A DNA stretch of 64,000 nt from Variovorax sp. SG517 (GTDB lineage Bacteria; Pseudomonadota; Gammaproteobacteria; Burkholderiales; Burkholderiaceae_C), in assembly GCF_013376045.1 (NCBI RefSeq), contig NZ_JABMJG010000011.1, positions 186,001 to 250,000 on the forward strand, in the 5' to 3' direction. The notes below the pieces were generated by a model. The model was not told the origin of the DNA and did no database searches. It saw only the letters and a list, made by a program, of their open reading frames with translations. Both the position numbers and the translations under genes were made by a program. Shown here in pieces: positions 25,162-34,763 of the stretch; the stretch's first letter is position 1, and every line of letters starts with the position of its first letter.

Positions 25162-25285
25162 CCCGCCCACAAATCCGCCGGCGACACATGTTGGCTGGTT
25201 TTTTGCTTGTCAAGCCAGGGGCGCCAAACCGGTGACCCGGTGGGTGAATGGCACCCCAACGGTGCAACACATAGGAAATCGCGTT

Positions 25286-26215
25286 ATGGACATTTTGCTG
25301 CAGCAGATCATCAACGGTCTGGTTCTCGGCAGCATGTACGCCTTGATAGCCCTGGGCTACACAATGGTGTACGGCATCATCAATCTGATCAACTTTGCGC
25401 ACGGTGAAGTGCTGATGGTGGGGGCGCTCACGAGCTGGACCATCATCGGACTCATGAAGGACGGCATGCCCAACACACCGGGCTGGCTGATCCTCTTCAT
25501 CGCGCTGATCATCGCCTGCGTCGTCGCGGCAACCCTCAACTTCGTGATCGAGAAAGTGGCCTACCGGCCGCTGCGCAACAGCCCCAAGCTCGCGCCGCTC
25601 ATCACCGCCATCGGCATGTCGATCCTGCTGCAGACGCTGGCAATGATCATCTGGAAGCCGACCAACAAGGCGTATCCCACACTCCTGCCTTCCGACCCCA
25701 TCCACCTCGGAGGTGCGGTCATCTCCCCGACCCAGGTCATGATCCTCAGCGTCACGGCGTTCTCGCTCGTGGTGCTCATGTGGCTGGTCAATTACACCAA
25801 GCTCGGCCGCGCGATGCGCGCCACCGCCGAGAACCCGCGCGTCGCGGCGCTCATGGGCATCCGCCCCGACATGGTCATCTCGGCCACCTTCATCATCGGC
25901 GCCGTGCTCGCGGCCATCGCCGGCGTGATGTACGCCTCCAACTACGGCATCGCGCAGCACGCGATGGGCTTCCTGCCTGGGCTCAAGGCCTTCACCGCGG
26001 CCGTGTTCGGCGGCATCGGCAACCTGGCCGGCGCAGTGGTCGGCGGCATCCTGCTGGGCCTCATCGAGGCCATCGGCTCCGGCTACATCGGAACCATCAC
26101 CGGCGGCGTGCTGGGCAGCAACTACAGCGACATCTTCGCGTTCATCGTGCTGATCGCCATGCTCACGCTGCGTCCTTCGGGCCTGCTGGGCGAACGCGTG
26201 GCCGACCGCGCCTGA
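25286..26215 (+). CDS. livH: Branched-chain amino acid ABC transporter permease LivH
   Basis: Inner-membrane permease of a hydrophobic-amino-acid (HAAT) importer, 309 aa, about eight hydrophobic segments. It starts MDILLQQIINGLVLGSMYALIALG split by the usual GYTMVYGIINLINFAHGE signature and ends TLRPSGLLGERV, all characteristic of LivH. The ATG at 25286 was chosen over 25151 since the extension has no family match and TAGGAAA precedes the ATG. It is first of livH-livM-livG-livF with short gaps. No substrate-binding LivJ/K gene is present in the window. Confidence 0.96.
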   Translation: MDILLQQIINGLVLGSMYALIALGYTMVYGIINLINFAHGEVLMVGALTSWTIIGLMKDGMPNTPGWLILFIALIIACVVAATLNFVIEKVAYRPLRNSPKLAPLITAIGMSILLQTLAMIIWKPTNKAYPTLLPSDPIHLGGAVISPTQVMILSVTAFSLVVLMWLVNYTKLGRAMRATAENPRVAALMGIRPDMVISATFIIGAVLAAIAGVMYASNYGIAQHAMGFLPGLKAFTAAVFGGIGNLAGAVVGGILLGLIEAIGSGYIGTITGGVLGSNYSDIFAFIVLIAMLTLRPSGLLGERVADRA

Positions 26216-26228
26216 GGAGCTTGCCATC

Positions 26229-27437
26229 ATGAAGAACAGCAAGAACCTCGCTCTGTACCTCATCGGCGCCATCGCCGTGCTCGCGCTGCCGCTGCTGCTG
26301 CAGATGCAGGGCAACGCCTGGGTGCGCATCGCCGACATCGCACTGCTCTATGTGCTGCTGGCCCTGGGCCTGAACATCGTGGTCGGCTACGCCGGCCTGC
26401 TCGACCTGGGCTACGTGGCCTTCTTCGCGGTGGGGGCGTACCTCTTCGCGCTGATGGGCTCGTCGCACCTGTCCGAGACCTTCGAGTGGTTCAAGATCAC
26501 CTTCCCGAACGGCATGCACACCTCGCTGCTGATCGTGATACCGGCAGCCTTCGTGCTGGCGGCGGTGCTCGGCGTGCTGCTGGGCGCGCCCACGCTCAAG
26601 CTGCGCGGCGACTACCTCGCCATCGTCACGCTCGGCTTCGGCGAAATCATCCGCGTGTTCCTGAACAACCTCGACCAGCCGGTGAACATCACCAACGGTC
26701 CGAAGGGCATCACCTCGATCGATTCGATCAAGTTCTGGGGGCTCGACCTGGGCAAGGCGCTGAAGCTGGACGGCTTCACCATCTCGTCGGTCACGCTCTA
26801 CTACTACCTGTTCCTGGCGCTGGTGCTGGTCACCATCCTCATCTCGCACCGCCTGCAGCTCTCGCGCATCGGCCGCGCCTGGATGGCCATCCGCGAGGAC
26901 GAGATCGCCGCCAAGGCCATGGGCATCAACACCCGCAACATGAAGCTGCTGGCTTTCGGCATGGGCGCGAGTTTCGGCGGCGTCTCCGGCGCGATGTTCG
27001 CGGCCTTCCAGGGCTTCGTGTCGCCCGAGTCCTTCAGCCTAATGGAGTCGGTGATGATCGTGGCCATGGTCGTGCTCGGCGGCATCGGCCACCTGCCCGG
27101 CGTGATCCTGGGCGCCATCCTGCTGGCCGCGCTGCCTGAAGTGCTGCGCTACGTGGCCGGCCCGCTGCAGTCGCTGACCGACGGCCGCCTCGACGCCTCC
27201 ATCCTGCGCCAGCTGTTCATCGCGCTGGCCATGATCGTCATCATGCTGGTGCGCCCGCGCGGCCTGTGGCCGTCGCCGGAGCACGGCAAGTCGCTGACGA
27301 AGAAGGGCGGCGTGCCCGTCGACCCGACCCATGCCACGGTAGCCCCCGGCTCGCTGCAGACCCACGCGCCGGGCATCGAGACGCCCGCCGACGAGCTGCC
27401 CGGCGCAGCTTCCCGTCCCATGTCGATCAATCCCTGA
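26229..27437 (+). CDS. livM: Branched-chain amino acid ABC transporter permease LivM
   Basis: Second permease of the importer, 402 aa with about ten hydrophobic segments. The family signature LGLNIVVGYAGLLDLGYVAFFAVGAY is visible in parts, followed by LKLRGDYLAIVTLGFGEIIR and the C-terminal LRPRGLWP-like MLVRPRGLWPS. A polar C-terminal tail of about 45 residues extends beyond the membrane domain. GAGGAG lies nine bases before the ATG; the gene is 13 bases after livH. Confidence 0.96.
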   Translation: MKNSKNLALYLIGAIAVLALPLLLQMQGNAWVRIADIALLYVLLALGLNIVVGYAGLLDLGYVAFFAVGAYLFALMGSSHLSETFEWFKITFPNGMHTSLLIVIPAAFVLAAVLGVLLGAPTLKLRGDYLAIVTLGFGEIIRVFLNNLDQPVNITNGPKGITSIDSIKFWGLDLGKALKLDGFTISSVTLYYYLFLALVLVTILISHRLQLSRIGRAWMAIREDEIAAKAMGINTRNMKLLAFGMGASFGGVSGAMFAAFQGFVSPESFSLMESVMIVAMVVLGGIGHLPGVILGAILLAALPEVLRYVAGPLQSLTDGRLDASILRQLFIALAMIVIMLVRPRGLWPSPEHGKSLTKKGGVPVDPTHATVAPGSLQTHAPGIETPADELPGAASRPMSINP

Positions 27438-27457
27438 ACGCGCGAGGAAGAATCAAC

Positions 27458-28231
27458 ATGACGACAGACACCATCCTCGACGTCCGGGGCATCTCCAAGC
27501 GCTTCGGCGGGCTGCAGGCCCTGTCCGACGTGGGCATCACCATCAAGCGCGGCCAGGTCTACGGGCTGATCGGCCCCAACGGCGCGGGCAAGACCACGTT
27601 CTTCAACGTGATCACCGGCCTGTACACGCCCGACAGCGGCACCTTCGAGCTCGCGGGCAAGCCCTACCAGCCGACGGCCGTGCACGAAGTGGCCAAGGCC
27701 GGCATCGCGCGCACCTTCCAGAACATCCGCCTCTTCGCCGAAATGACGGCGCTGGAGAACGTGATGGTCGGGCGCCACATCCGCACCCATTCGGGCGTGC
27801 TGGGCGCGATGTTCCGCACCGGCGGCTTCAAGGCCGAGGAAAAGGCCATTGCCGACCGCGCGCACGAACTTCTCGACTACGTGGGCATCGGCAAGTTCGC
27901 CGACTACAAGGCGCGCACGCTGTCCTATGGCGATCAGCGCCGCCTCGAGATCGCGCGCGCCCTGGCCACCGACCCGCAGCTCATCGCACTCGACGAGCCC
28001 GCGGCCGGCATGAACCTGACCGAGAAGGTCGCGCTGCGCGAGCTGATCGACCGCATCCGCCGCGACAACCGCACCATCCTGATCATCGAGCACGACGTCA
28101 AGCTCATCATGGGCCTGTGCGACCGCGTCACCGTGCTGGACTACGGCAAGCAGATCGCCGAAGGCACCCCGGTGGACGTGCAGAAGAACGAGAAGGTGAT
28201 CGAGGCCTACCTCGGCACCGGAGGACATTGA
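27458..28231 (+). CDS. livG: Branched-chain amino acid ABC transporter ATPase LivG
   Basis: Cytoplasmic ATPase of the importer, 257 aa. Walker A GPNGAGKTT, the Q-loop region GIARTFQNIRLF, the signature LSYGDQRRLEIARAL, Walker B LIALDEPAAGMN and the switch histidine IEHDVKLIMG are visible. As usual for LivG, the signature begins LSYG rather than LSGG. It is 20 bases after livM and is separated from livF by a single base. Confidence 0.97.
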   Translation: MTTDTILDVRGISKRFGGLQALSDVGITIKRGQVYGLIGPNGAGKTTFFNVITGLYTPDSGTFELAGKPYQPTAVHEVAKAGIARTFQNIRLFAEMTALENVMVGRHIRTHSGVLGAMFRTGGFKAEEKAIADRAHELLDYVGIGKFADYKARTLSYGDQRRLEIARALATDPQLIALDEPAAGMNLTEKVALRELIDRIRRDNRTILIIEHDVKLIMGLCDRVTVLDYGKQIAEGTPVDVQKNEKVIEAYLGTGGH

Positions 28232-28232
28232 G

Positions 28233-28997
<765 letters not shown>

Positions 28998-29020
28998 GCG
29001 GGCGCTTCGTTCGCCAGGCA

Positions 29021-29045
29021 AAGGCGGTGCGAACCGCCTTTTTCT
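29021..29045 (+). terminator. liv operon terminator
   Basis: AAGGCGGT-GCGA-ACCGCCTT stem followed by TTTCTTTTT. It lies between livF and the convergent molybdoenzyme operon. Confidence 0.92.
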
Positions 29046-29056
29046 TTTTCAGCCGG

Positions 29057-29512
29057 CTACATCATCGCGGCGGCAGCTTTGATCGCCTCGCGGATGCGCC
29101 CGTAGGTGCCGCAGCGGCACACGTTCTCGATGGCGTCGATGTCGGCGTCCGTCGGGTTGCGCGTGCGGCGCAGCAAGTCCACCGCGGCCATGATCTGCCC
29201 CGGCTGGCAGAAGCCGCACTGCGGCACGTCGAGGTTCAGCCAGGCCTGCTGCACCGGATGCAGCGTGCTGCCATTGGCCAGCCCCTCGATGGTCGTCACC
29301 TGGCGGCCGCGCACGTCGGACACGCGCACCGAGCACACCGTCACCGCCTTGCCGTCGACGTGGCAGGTGCAGGCCTTGCACACGTTGATGCCGCAGCCGT
29401 ACTTCGGCCCGGTGATGCCGAGCTTGTCGCGCAGCACCCAGAGCAGGGCCATGTCGTCGGGCGCCTCCACGTCGACGTTCTGGCCGTTCACCTTGAAAGA
29501 TTGCACGGGCAT
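29057..29512 (-). CDS. (2Fe-2S)-binding subunit of a xanthine-dehydrogenase-family enzyme (IorA-like)
   Basis: Iron-sulfur electron-transfer subunit, 151 aa. The plant-type ferredoxin domain shows C-x4-C-x2-C (YGCGINVCKACTC) and a later cysteine (VTVC). The second helical [2Fe-2S] domain shows CGFCQPGQIMAAVDLL and CRCGTYGRIREAI. It partners the large molybdopterin subunit 11 bases upstream on the same strand, as in isoquinoline 1-oxidoreductase and related aldehyde dehydrogenases. There is no FAD subunit, consistent with the two-subunit IorAB type that passes electrons to a cytochrome or other carrier. Confidence 0.94.
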   Translation of the reverse strand: MPVQSFKVNGQNVDVEAPDDMALLWVLRDKLGITGPKYGCGINVCKACTCHVDGKAVTVCSVRVSDVRGRQVTTIEGLANGSTLHPVQQAWLNLDVPQCGFCQPGQIMAAVDLLRRTRNPTDADIDAIENVCRCGTYGRIREAIKAAAAMM

Positions 29513-29523
29513 GGGGAGTCTCC

Positions 29524-31710
29524 TCAGGTCGGGATCTGGACGTTGACGGGCGTGGGCAGCTTGCCCGGCGGGATCGGCGTGAAGTCGACCGGGAAGTTCA
29601 GCGGGAAGCTGCGCGGCCTGGTGCCGGTGGCGCGCGCATAGGCGTTGGCGATGGCGCCCGAGCTGGCCGACAGGCCGACCTCGCCCAGGCCGCCGATGGC
29701 CTCGCCGCTGGGCGGCATGATGATGATCTTCACGTCCTTCGGGTAGTTCTTCATGCGCGAGAAGTGGTACTGCGAATAGCTGCCTTCCAGCGGCAGGCCG
29801 TTCTGGATGTGCAGGCCCGCGCTGAGCACCAGCGCGATCGATTCGCACAGGCCGCCCTGCAGCTGCGCCTCGATGCCCGAGGGGTTGATCGGCGTACCGA
29901 CGTCGATCGCGATGGTGGCGCGAACCACCTTCGCCGCCGACGGCACCCGCGCGTCGATCTCGACGATGCAGGCCGTGAACGACTTCGTCTCCTGGTGCAC
30001 GCCCACGCCCTGAGCGAAGCCCGCGGGCATCGCCTTGCCCCATTGCGCCGCCTCGGCCACCGCCTTGAGCACCGCGCGTGCGCGCGGCAGCCGCAGGTAC
30101 TCGAGCCGGAAGGCGACCGGGTCCTTGCCCGCCGCCCTGGCCATCTCGTCGACCAGGATCTCCTCCACCAGCCGCGAGGGCTGGATGTGCACCGAGCGGT
30201 ACGAGCAGGTGTTCATGTCGATCGGCACCGGCGTCAGCAGCTTGGTCGTGACGCCGAAGTTGTAGGGCGAGGAGACCATGGTCTTGAACATGGTCTGCTC
30301 GATCGCGAAGTTGCCCACCGTCTGCGGAAAGGCGTTAGGCAGCGCGATGGCCGCCGCCTCCAGCATGTTGCCGAAGCCGTGGCGCGTGTCGAGCCGCACG
30401 CCGGCGACGCGCTGCTCGAAGGCGATCACCTGGCCCAGCAGCATCGTGGCGCGGGCCTTGTGGAACATCGGCGGGCGCATGCGCGTGTGGCGCATGTCGT
30501 CGGTGCGGTGGTACATCAGGCGGCAGGGCCGCCCCAGCGCCTTCGATACCTGGATCGCCTGCAGCACCGGGTCCCAGAAGAGGCGCCGGCCAAAGGAGCC
30601 GCCCGAGGGCACCACGTGCACGGTCACCTTGTTCAATGGCAGGCCCAGTTCGGCCGCCACCGCCTGCTGCGTGACGATGGGGCTCTGCAGCCCGGCCCAG
30701 ATCTCGGCCCGGTCGGGGCGCACGTCGGCGATCGCGCATTCCACTTCCATCGGGCAGTGCGAGACCGGCGCGAACTCGAACTCGCCCTCCACGGTCAGCG
30801 CGCCCAGCGGCGGCAGCGCGAAGGGCAGCAGCGCCGACTTCAGCTTGCGCATGATGGTGGCGTTCGACTCGCCGGCGATCGGGCCTGCGGCCCAGGTCAC
30901 GTCGAGCGCGTTCACCGCGGCCCATGCCTGCCCGAAGGTCTCGGCCATCACGGCCACGCCGGGCGGCGTCGGCGTGATGCCGTTGGTCGATGGAATCGGC
31001 ACCACGCCGATCACGCCCGGCATGGCCATCACCGTGTTCATGTTGTTGATGCTCACGAACTTGCCGTTGATGGTCGGCGGGCGCCGCACCATCGTCGGCA
31101 TCGCGCCGGGCACCGCCTGGTCGAGCGTGAACTTCTTGCGCCCGGTGACGATGTCGAGCGCATCGAGCCGCGTGACGCGCTGCCCGACCACCGATGGCGT
31201 GGAGCCCGAGAGCACGCCGCCCAGGCCGCCCAGCAGCGGCATCCCGGCATGCAGCGAGCGCACGCTCGACGAGCCGCCGGTGAGCTGGTTCCAGATCAGC
31301 TCTGGGCTGGCGTCGGCCGAGGTCACCTCGATCGCGCTCAGCGGCAGCCGCAGCTTGTCCGCCAGCATCATCGCGGTGGCCGTGGCAATACCCTGGCCCA
31401 CCTCCAGCCGCGGCAGCGCCAGCCGCACGCGGCCGTTCTCGCCGTTCGTCACTTTCACGAGCGGCATGGTCGGCAGCGAAGTCACCGTCACCGCATCGCC
31501 GATGTCGAAGAGGTCGGTGGTGTCGGGAGGCGTCATCGGCAGCAGCGCGGCGACTGCCCGGGAGGATGCCGTGAGTCCGGCCAGGCCGGCGGTCGCCGAC
31601 ACCAGCGGCGCGGCTGTCGCATAACCCAGCACCTCGCGCCGGCGCAGGCCCGGCGTGTCACCGTCGTCCGGCCCGAGCGGGGGCCGCGGGCTCTCGTTCG
31701 AACGCTTCAT
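29524..31710 (-). CDS. Molybdopterin-binding subunit of a xanthine-dehydrogenase-family enzyme (IorB-like)
   Basis: Catalytic molybdenum subunit hydroxylating an N-heterocycle or aldehyde, 728 aa. A twin-arginine-type leader is visible (LRRREVLGYATAAPLVSATA at about residues 24-43), implying Tat export to the periplasm. Mo-cofactor segments include PSGGSFGRRLFWDP, QGGLCESIALVLSAGL and GGLGEVGLSASSGAIANAY, the last holding the probable catalytic glutamate. The start MKRSNESPRP was preferred; the longer frame begins inside the upstream palindrome. It is divergent from a Crp/Fnr regulator that probably controls it. The substrate cannot be told from sequence. Confidence 0.93.
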   Translation of the reverse strand: MKRSNESPRPPLGPDDGDTPGLRRREVLGYATAAPLVSATAGLAGLTASSRAVAALLPMTPPDTTDLFDIGDAVTVTSLPTMPLVKVTNGENGRVRLALPRLEVGQGIATATAMMLADKLRLPLSAIEVTSADASPELIWNQLTGGSSSVRSLHAGMPLLGGLGGVLSGSTPSVVGQRVTRLDALDIVTGRKKFTLDQAVPGAMPTMVRRPPTINGKFVSINNMNTVMAMPGVIGVVPIPSTNGITPTPPGVAVMAETFGQAWAAVNALDVTWAAGPIAGESNATIMRKLKSALLPFALPPLGALTVEGEFEFAPVSHCPMEVECAIADVRPDRAEIWAGLQSPIVTQQAVAAELGLPLNKVTVHVVPSGGSFGRRLFWDPVLQAIQVSKALGRPCRLMYHRTDDMRHTRMRPPMFHKARATMLLGQVIAFEQRVAGVRLDTRHGFGNMLEAAAIALPNAFPQTVGNFAIEQTMFKTMVSSPYNFGVTTKLLTPVPIDMNTCSYRSVHIQPSRLVEEILVDEMARAAGKDPVAFRLEYLRLPRARAVLKAVAEAAQWGKAMPAGFAQGVGVHQETKSFTACIVEIDARVPSAAKVVRATIAIDVGTPINPSGIEAQLQGGLCESIALVLSAGLHIQNGLPLEGSYSQYHFSRMKNYPKDVKIIIMPPSGEAIGGLGEVGLSASSGAIANAYARATGTRPRSFPLNFPVDFTPIPPGKLPTPVNVQIPT

Positions 31711-31770
31711 CGCTGTCTCCTTGTTGTGGTGGCGAACGCGAGCGACTGTGGCATCATCGCCGCGCCCGGG

Positions 31771-31788
31771 ATGTCGTTGGAACGACAT
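31771..31788. promoter_or_regulatory. Palindromic operator between the molybdoenzyme operon and its Crp/Fnr regulator
   Basis: ATGTCGTT-GG-AACGACAT, a perfect 8-2-8 inverted repeat of the size and symmetry bound by Crp/Fnr dimers, lies 60 bases upstream of the large-subunit start and 66 bases before the regulator start. Control of both divergent units from this site is inferred. Confidence 0.65.
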
Positions 31789-31808
31789 TCCTTACGGCCC
31801 GCGATGGA

Positions 31809-31829
31809 CCGGCTCTTGCGAAGAGCCGG
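31809..31829 (+). promoter_or_regulatory. Hairpin in the leader of the Crp/Fnr regulator gene
   Basis: CCGGCTCTT-GCG-AAGAGCCGG, perfect 9-bp arms with a 3-base loop, ten bases before the GGAGGAG ribosome-binding site of the regulator. It could act as a second operator half or as an mRNA structure limiting translation. Confidence 0.5.
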
Positions 31830-31854
31830 CCGTGTCCTGGGAGGAGACCCGACG

Positions 31855-32613
31855 ATGTCGACGAGCGCGCTGGAGAACATGCTCCGCGAGAGTCTGTGGG
31901 CGCGAGCCCTCACGAGCGAGGAGCTCGATCGCGTCGTGCAGGAGTCCCACGAGCGCACCGTTCCTGCTGGAGGTTTCGTCGTGCGGCGCGGCGAGCCCGC
32001 CGATCACTGGGTCGGTGTGATGGACGGCCTGCTGAAGATGTCCGTGTCGCTGCCCGACGGGCGTGTGTCCACCTTCACCGGCGTCACCGCCGGAGGCTGG
32101 AGCGGCGAAGGTTCCCTGCTCACCCCCGGACCCTGGCGCTACGACGGCGTGGCGCTGCGGCCGACACGGGTTGCATGCATTCCGCGGCACAGTTTCGAGC
32201 GCCTCTTGGCCTCGAACATCGAATTCAATCGGTTTCTGTTGTTACACATCAATGCGCGGCTGAGCCTGTTCATCGGGCTCATGGAATTCGACCGGCTGCT
32301 GGGGCCCGACGCGCGCGTGGCGCGCTGCCTCGCCAGCCTGTTCGACCCCATCCTCTATCCACGCGCCGACCGCTTCGTGCGGCTGAGCCAGGACGAGATC
32401 GGCCTGCTCTCGGCGGTGTCGCGACAACGCGCCAACCGGGCGCTGCACGCCCTGCAGCGCGACGGCCTGCTGCGCGTGGAGCATGGCGGCGTCGAGGTGC
32501 TCGACCTCGCGGGGCTGCGCAGCTATTCGGGCGATGCCTCCTCGGTGGTGTTGCGCCGCGAGGAGGCCTTGCCCGAGGACCTCGTCAGTCCACCTTCGCG
32601 CCGGTGGCCTTGA
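31855..32613 (+). CDS. Crp/Fnr family transcriptional regulator
   Basis: Regulator of 252 aa. The cNMP-like domain (residues about 25-140) shows VVRRGEPADHWVGVMDGLLKMS and GWSGEGSLLTPGPWRYDG. The cassette lacks the CRP cyclic-nucleotide signature, and there is no Fnr-type cysteine cluster. The winged helix shows LSQDEIGLLSAVSRQRANRALHALQRDGLL. The start at 31855 has GGAGGAG nine bases upstream. The gene is divergent from the molybdoenzyme operon and its last 29 bases overlap the convergent Bug receptor gene. It probably senses a metabolite or redox state connected with the molybdoenzyme. Confidence 0.9.
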   Translation: MSTSALENMLRESLWARALTSEELDRVVQESHERTVPAGGFVVRRGEPADHWVGVMDGLLKMSVSLPDGRVSTFTGVTAGGWSGEGSLLTPGPWRYDGVALRPTRVACIPRHSFERLLASNIEFNRFLLLHINARLSLFIGLMEFDRLLGPDARVARCLASLFDPILYPRADRFVRLSQDEIGLLSAVSRQRANRALHALQRDGLLRVEHGGVEVLDLAGLRSYSGDASSVVLRREEALPEDLVSPPSRRWP

Positions 32614-33565
32614 CGACCTTCTCGTACTTGGCGAGCTCGCTCTTCATGAAGGCGCCGAACTGCTCGGGCGAGCTGCCCACCGGCTCGGCCAGCAGCGAGG
32701 CGAAGCGGGTCTTCGTCTCCGGCGCATTCAGTGCCGCAACGAAGGCCTGATTGAGCTTCACGACCACGTCGTGCGGCGTGCCGGCCGGTGCGACCAGGCC
32801 CCACCAGGTGTCGATCGAGAAGCCCTTGAGCGTGTCGGCCACGGGCGGCACCTCGGGCAGCGAACTGCTGCGCTGCAGCGTCGTCACCGCGAGCGCCTTG
32901 AGCTTGCCCGAGCGGATGTTCGGGGCGGCGGTGGCGAGGTTGTCGAAGTTGAAGTCGACCTGGCCAGAGATCAGCGCCAGCTGCGCCGGGTTGCCGCCGT
33001 TGTACGGAATGTGCAGCGCGAAGATGCCCGCTTCCTTCTTGAACAGTTCGCCCGCGAGATGCCCCGCACTGCCGTTGCCGCCGCTGCCGTAGTTGAGCTT
33101 GGCGGGGTTGGCCTTGGCGTAGCGGATCAGGTCGGCCACGCTGTTGATGTTCAGGCGCTTCGCGGTGTCGGCGTTCATCACCAGCACGTTGGGCACGCGG
33201 ACCATCTGCGTGATGGGCGCGAAGTCGGTCGCGGCGTTGAACGGCATCTTGCTGTAGAGCCACGGGTTCACTGCGTTGGTGGCAGTGGCCGCGATGCCGA
33301 TCGTCAGGCCGTCGGCCGGGGCCTTCGCCACGGCGTCGGCGCCGATGTTGCCGCCCGCGCCGGGCTTGTTGTCGATGATGACCGTGCCCAGCGAGTCCTT
33401 CACGCGCTCGGCCAGGATGCGCGCCGTGTTGTCGATCGGGCCGCCCGCCGCGTAGGGAACGATCAGCCGGATGGGGCGCTGCGATTGCTGCGCCATGGCC
33501 TGGCCGGTGCCCAGCAGGGCGGCTGCGCTTGCGATGAGGGTGAGGAGGAAGTGTCTCGTCTTCAT
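32585..33565 (-). CDS. Bug-type tripartite tricarboxylate transporter substrate-binding protein
   Basis: Periplasmic receptor of the Bug (TctC-like) family, 326 aa. It has a signal peptide (MKTRHFLLTLIASAAALLG, cleaved near QAMA-QQ). Family landmarks are IRLIVPYAAGGPIDNTARILAERV, IIDNKPGAGGNIGADAVAKAPADG, YGSGGNGSAGHLAGELF, VPYNGG-type IPYNGGNPAQLALISGQVDF and the C-terminal FMKSELAKYEKVVKATG. No TctA or TctB membrane gene is nearby, as is common for the many orphan Bug proteins of Burkholderiales. The likely ligand is a carboxylate or amide, not identifiable. It is convergent with and overlaps the Crp gene by 29 bases. Confidence 0.95.
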   Translation of the reverse strand: MKTRHFLLTLIASAAALLGTGQAMAQQSQRPIRLIVPYAAGGPIDNTARILAERVKDSLGTVIIDNKPGAGGNIGADAVAKAPADGLTIGIAATATNAVNPWLYSKMPFNAATDFAPITQMVRVPNVLVMNADTAKRLNINSVADLIRYAKANPAKLNYGSGGNGSAGHLAGELFKKEAGIFALHIPYNGGNPAQLALISGQVDFNFDNLATAAPNIRSGKLKALAVTTLQRSSSLPEVPPVADTLKGFSIDTWWGLVAPAGTPHDVVVKLNQAFVAALNAPETKTRFASLLAEPVGSSPEQFGAFMKSELAKYEKVVKATGAKVD

Positions 33566-33613
33566 TTGTTCTTGGGTCTGTCGTTCTCGGGGAGCCGGTG
33601 GAGCCGGGGAATC

Positions 33614-34678
33614 TCAGGGCAGGGCCTTGTCCGCCTCGGTGGTGAATGCGTCGGCGAAGAATTCTTCCTCGGGCAGGCCCGCCAGCGCCACGTAGTCGCG
33701 CTTGGCCGAGTCGACCACGATGGGGGCGCCACAGGCATACACCTGGTGGCCCGAAAGGTCGGCGAAGTCCTCGAGCACGGCCTTGTGAACGAAGCCGGTG
33801 CGGCCGGTCCAGTTGTCCTCGGGCGTGGCGTTGGAAACCACCGGCACGTAGCGCAGGTTCGGCATCTGCGCCATCTGCTCGCGCAGCCAGCCGTCCATGT
33901 ACAGGTCTTCGGGACGGCGGCCGCCCCAGTACAGCGTGGCGGGGCGGTCGATGCCCTTGAACTGCATGTGCTCCAGCAGCGCCTTGATGGGCGCGAAGCC
34001 AGTGCCGGAGGCCAGCAGGATCATCGGCTTGTCGGAGTCCTCCCGCAGGAAGAAGCTGCCGAAGGGGCCTTCGATGCGCAGGATCTCCTTTTCCTTCATC
34101 GTGCCGAACACGTGGTCGGTGAACTTGCCGCCGGGCAGGTGCCGCAGGTGCAGCTCGATGCCCGTGCCGGGCTGCGCCAGGGTGTGCGGCGCGTTGGCCA
34201 TCGAGTAGCTGCGGCGCGAGCCGTCGCGCAGGATGAATTCGACGTACTGGCCGGCGTAGAACTGCAGAGGTTCGCCAGCGGGAAGCTGTAGGCGCACCAG
34301 CATCACGTCGTGCGACTGGCGCGTGAGAGCCATCACGCGCACCGGCATCTTGCGGATCGGCAGCGCGCCGGCCTCCGTGACCTGGCGCGATTCGAGCACC
34401 ACGTCGCTCGTGGGATGGGCGCAGCAGGTGAGCACGTAGCCGGCCAGCTGCTCCTCGGCGCTCAGGGCCTTGCTCTGGTGCGGACCGAGGGTGACCTCGC
34501 CCGAGAGCTTCTTGCACTTGCACGAGCCGCAGGCGCCGTCCTTGCAGCCGTAGGGCAGGCCGATGCCCTGACGGATGCCCGCGGCCAGGATGGTTTCGTC
34601 GCCCTGGACCACGAAATGGCGCCCGCTGGGCTCGACGGTGATGGAAAAGCCCGCTTCATGCGGCGCTGTGGCAGTCAT
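33614..34678 (-). CDS. Ferredoxin-NAD(P)H reductase-like protein (CDP-6-deoxy-delta-3,4-glucoseen reductase type)
   Basis: Cytoplasmic electron-transfer flavoprotein, 354 aa. The N-terminal [2Fe-2S] ferredoxin domain shows C-x4-C-x2-C (YGCKDGACGSCKC) and a distal cysteine in YVLTCCAHP. Next comes an FAD domain with RSYSMANAPH and an NAD(P) domain with LLASGTGFAPIKALLEHM and VYACGAPIVVDSA. Automatic pipelines often call it AscD-like, but no deoxysugar genes are nearby. It more likely serves as a reductase for an oxygenase or other redox enzyme. The start is at MTATAPHEAG; the long upstream extension is antisense to the epimerase gene. It lies 48 bases upstream of the Bug gene. Confidence 0.88.
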   Translation of the reverse strand: MTATAPHEAGFSITVEPSGRHFVVQGDETILAAGIRQGIGLPYGCKDGACGSCKCKKLSGEVTLGPHQSKALSAEEQLAGYVLTCCAHPTSDVVLESRQVTEAGALPIRKMPVRVMALTRQSHDVMLVRLQLPAGEPLQFYAGQYVEFILRDGSRRSYSMANAPHTLAQPGTGIELHLRHLPGGKFTDHVFGTMKEKEILRIEGPFGSFFLREDSDKPMILLASGTGFAPIKALLEHMQFKGIDRPATLYWGGRRPEDLYMDGWLREQMAQMPNLRYVPVVSNATPEDNWTGRTGFVHKAVLEDFADLSGHQVYACGAPIVVDSAKRDYVALAGLPEEEFFADAFTTEADKALP

Positions 34679-34763
34679 CGGTATTCTTCGAGGGGTAACG
34701 CTCCCTCCGGGCCGCTGGCGGCCAGGGGAGCTGGAACTGAATTGGGAAGACGGGAACAGGATT

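Noticed and set aside
29764..31854. Long plus-strand extension upstream of the Crp/Fnr regulator
   Set aside because: Antisense to the molybdoenzyme large subunit. The regulator has its own GGAGGAG and ATG at 31855.
33614..34678. Deoxysugar biosynthesis role for the AscD-like reductase
   Set aside because: No other CDP-sugar genes occur in the window; the domain layout is that of a general ferredoxin-reductase electron donor.
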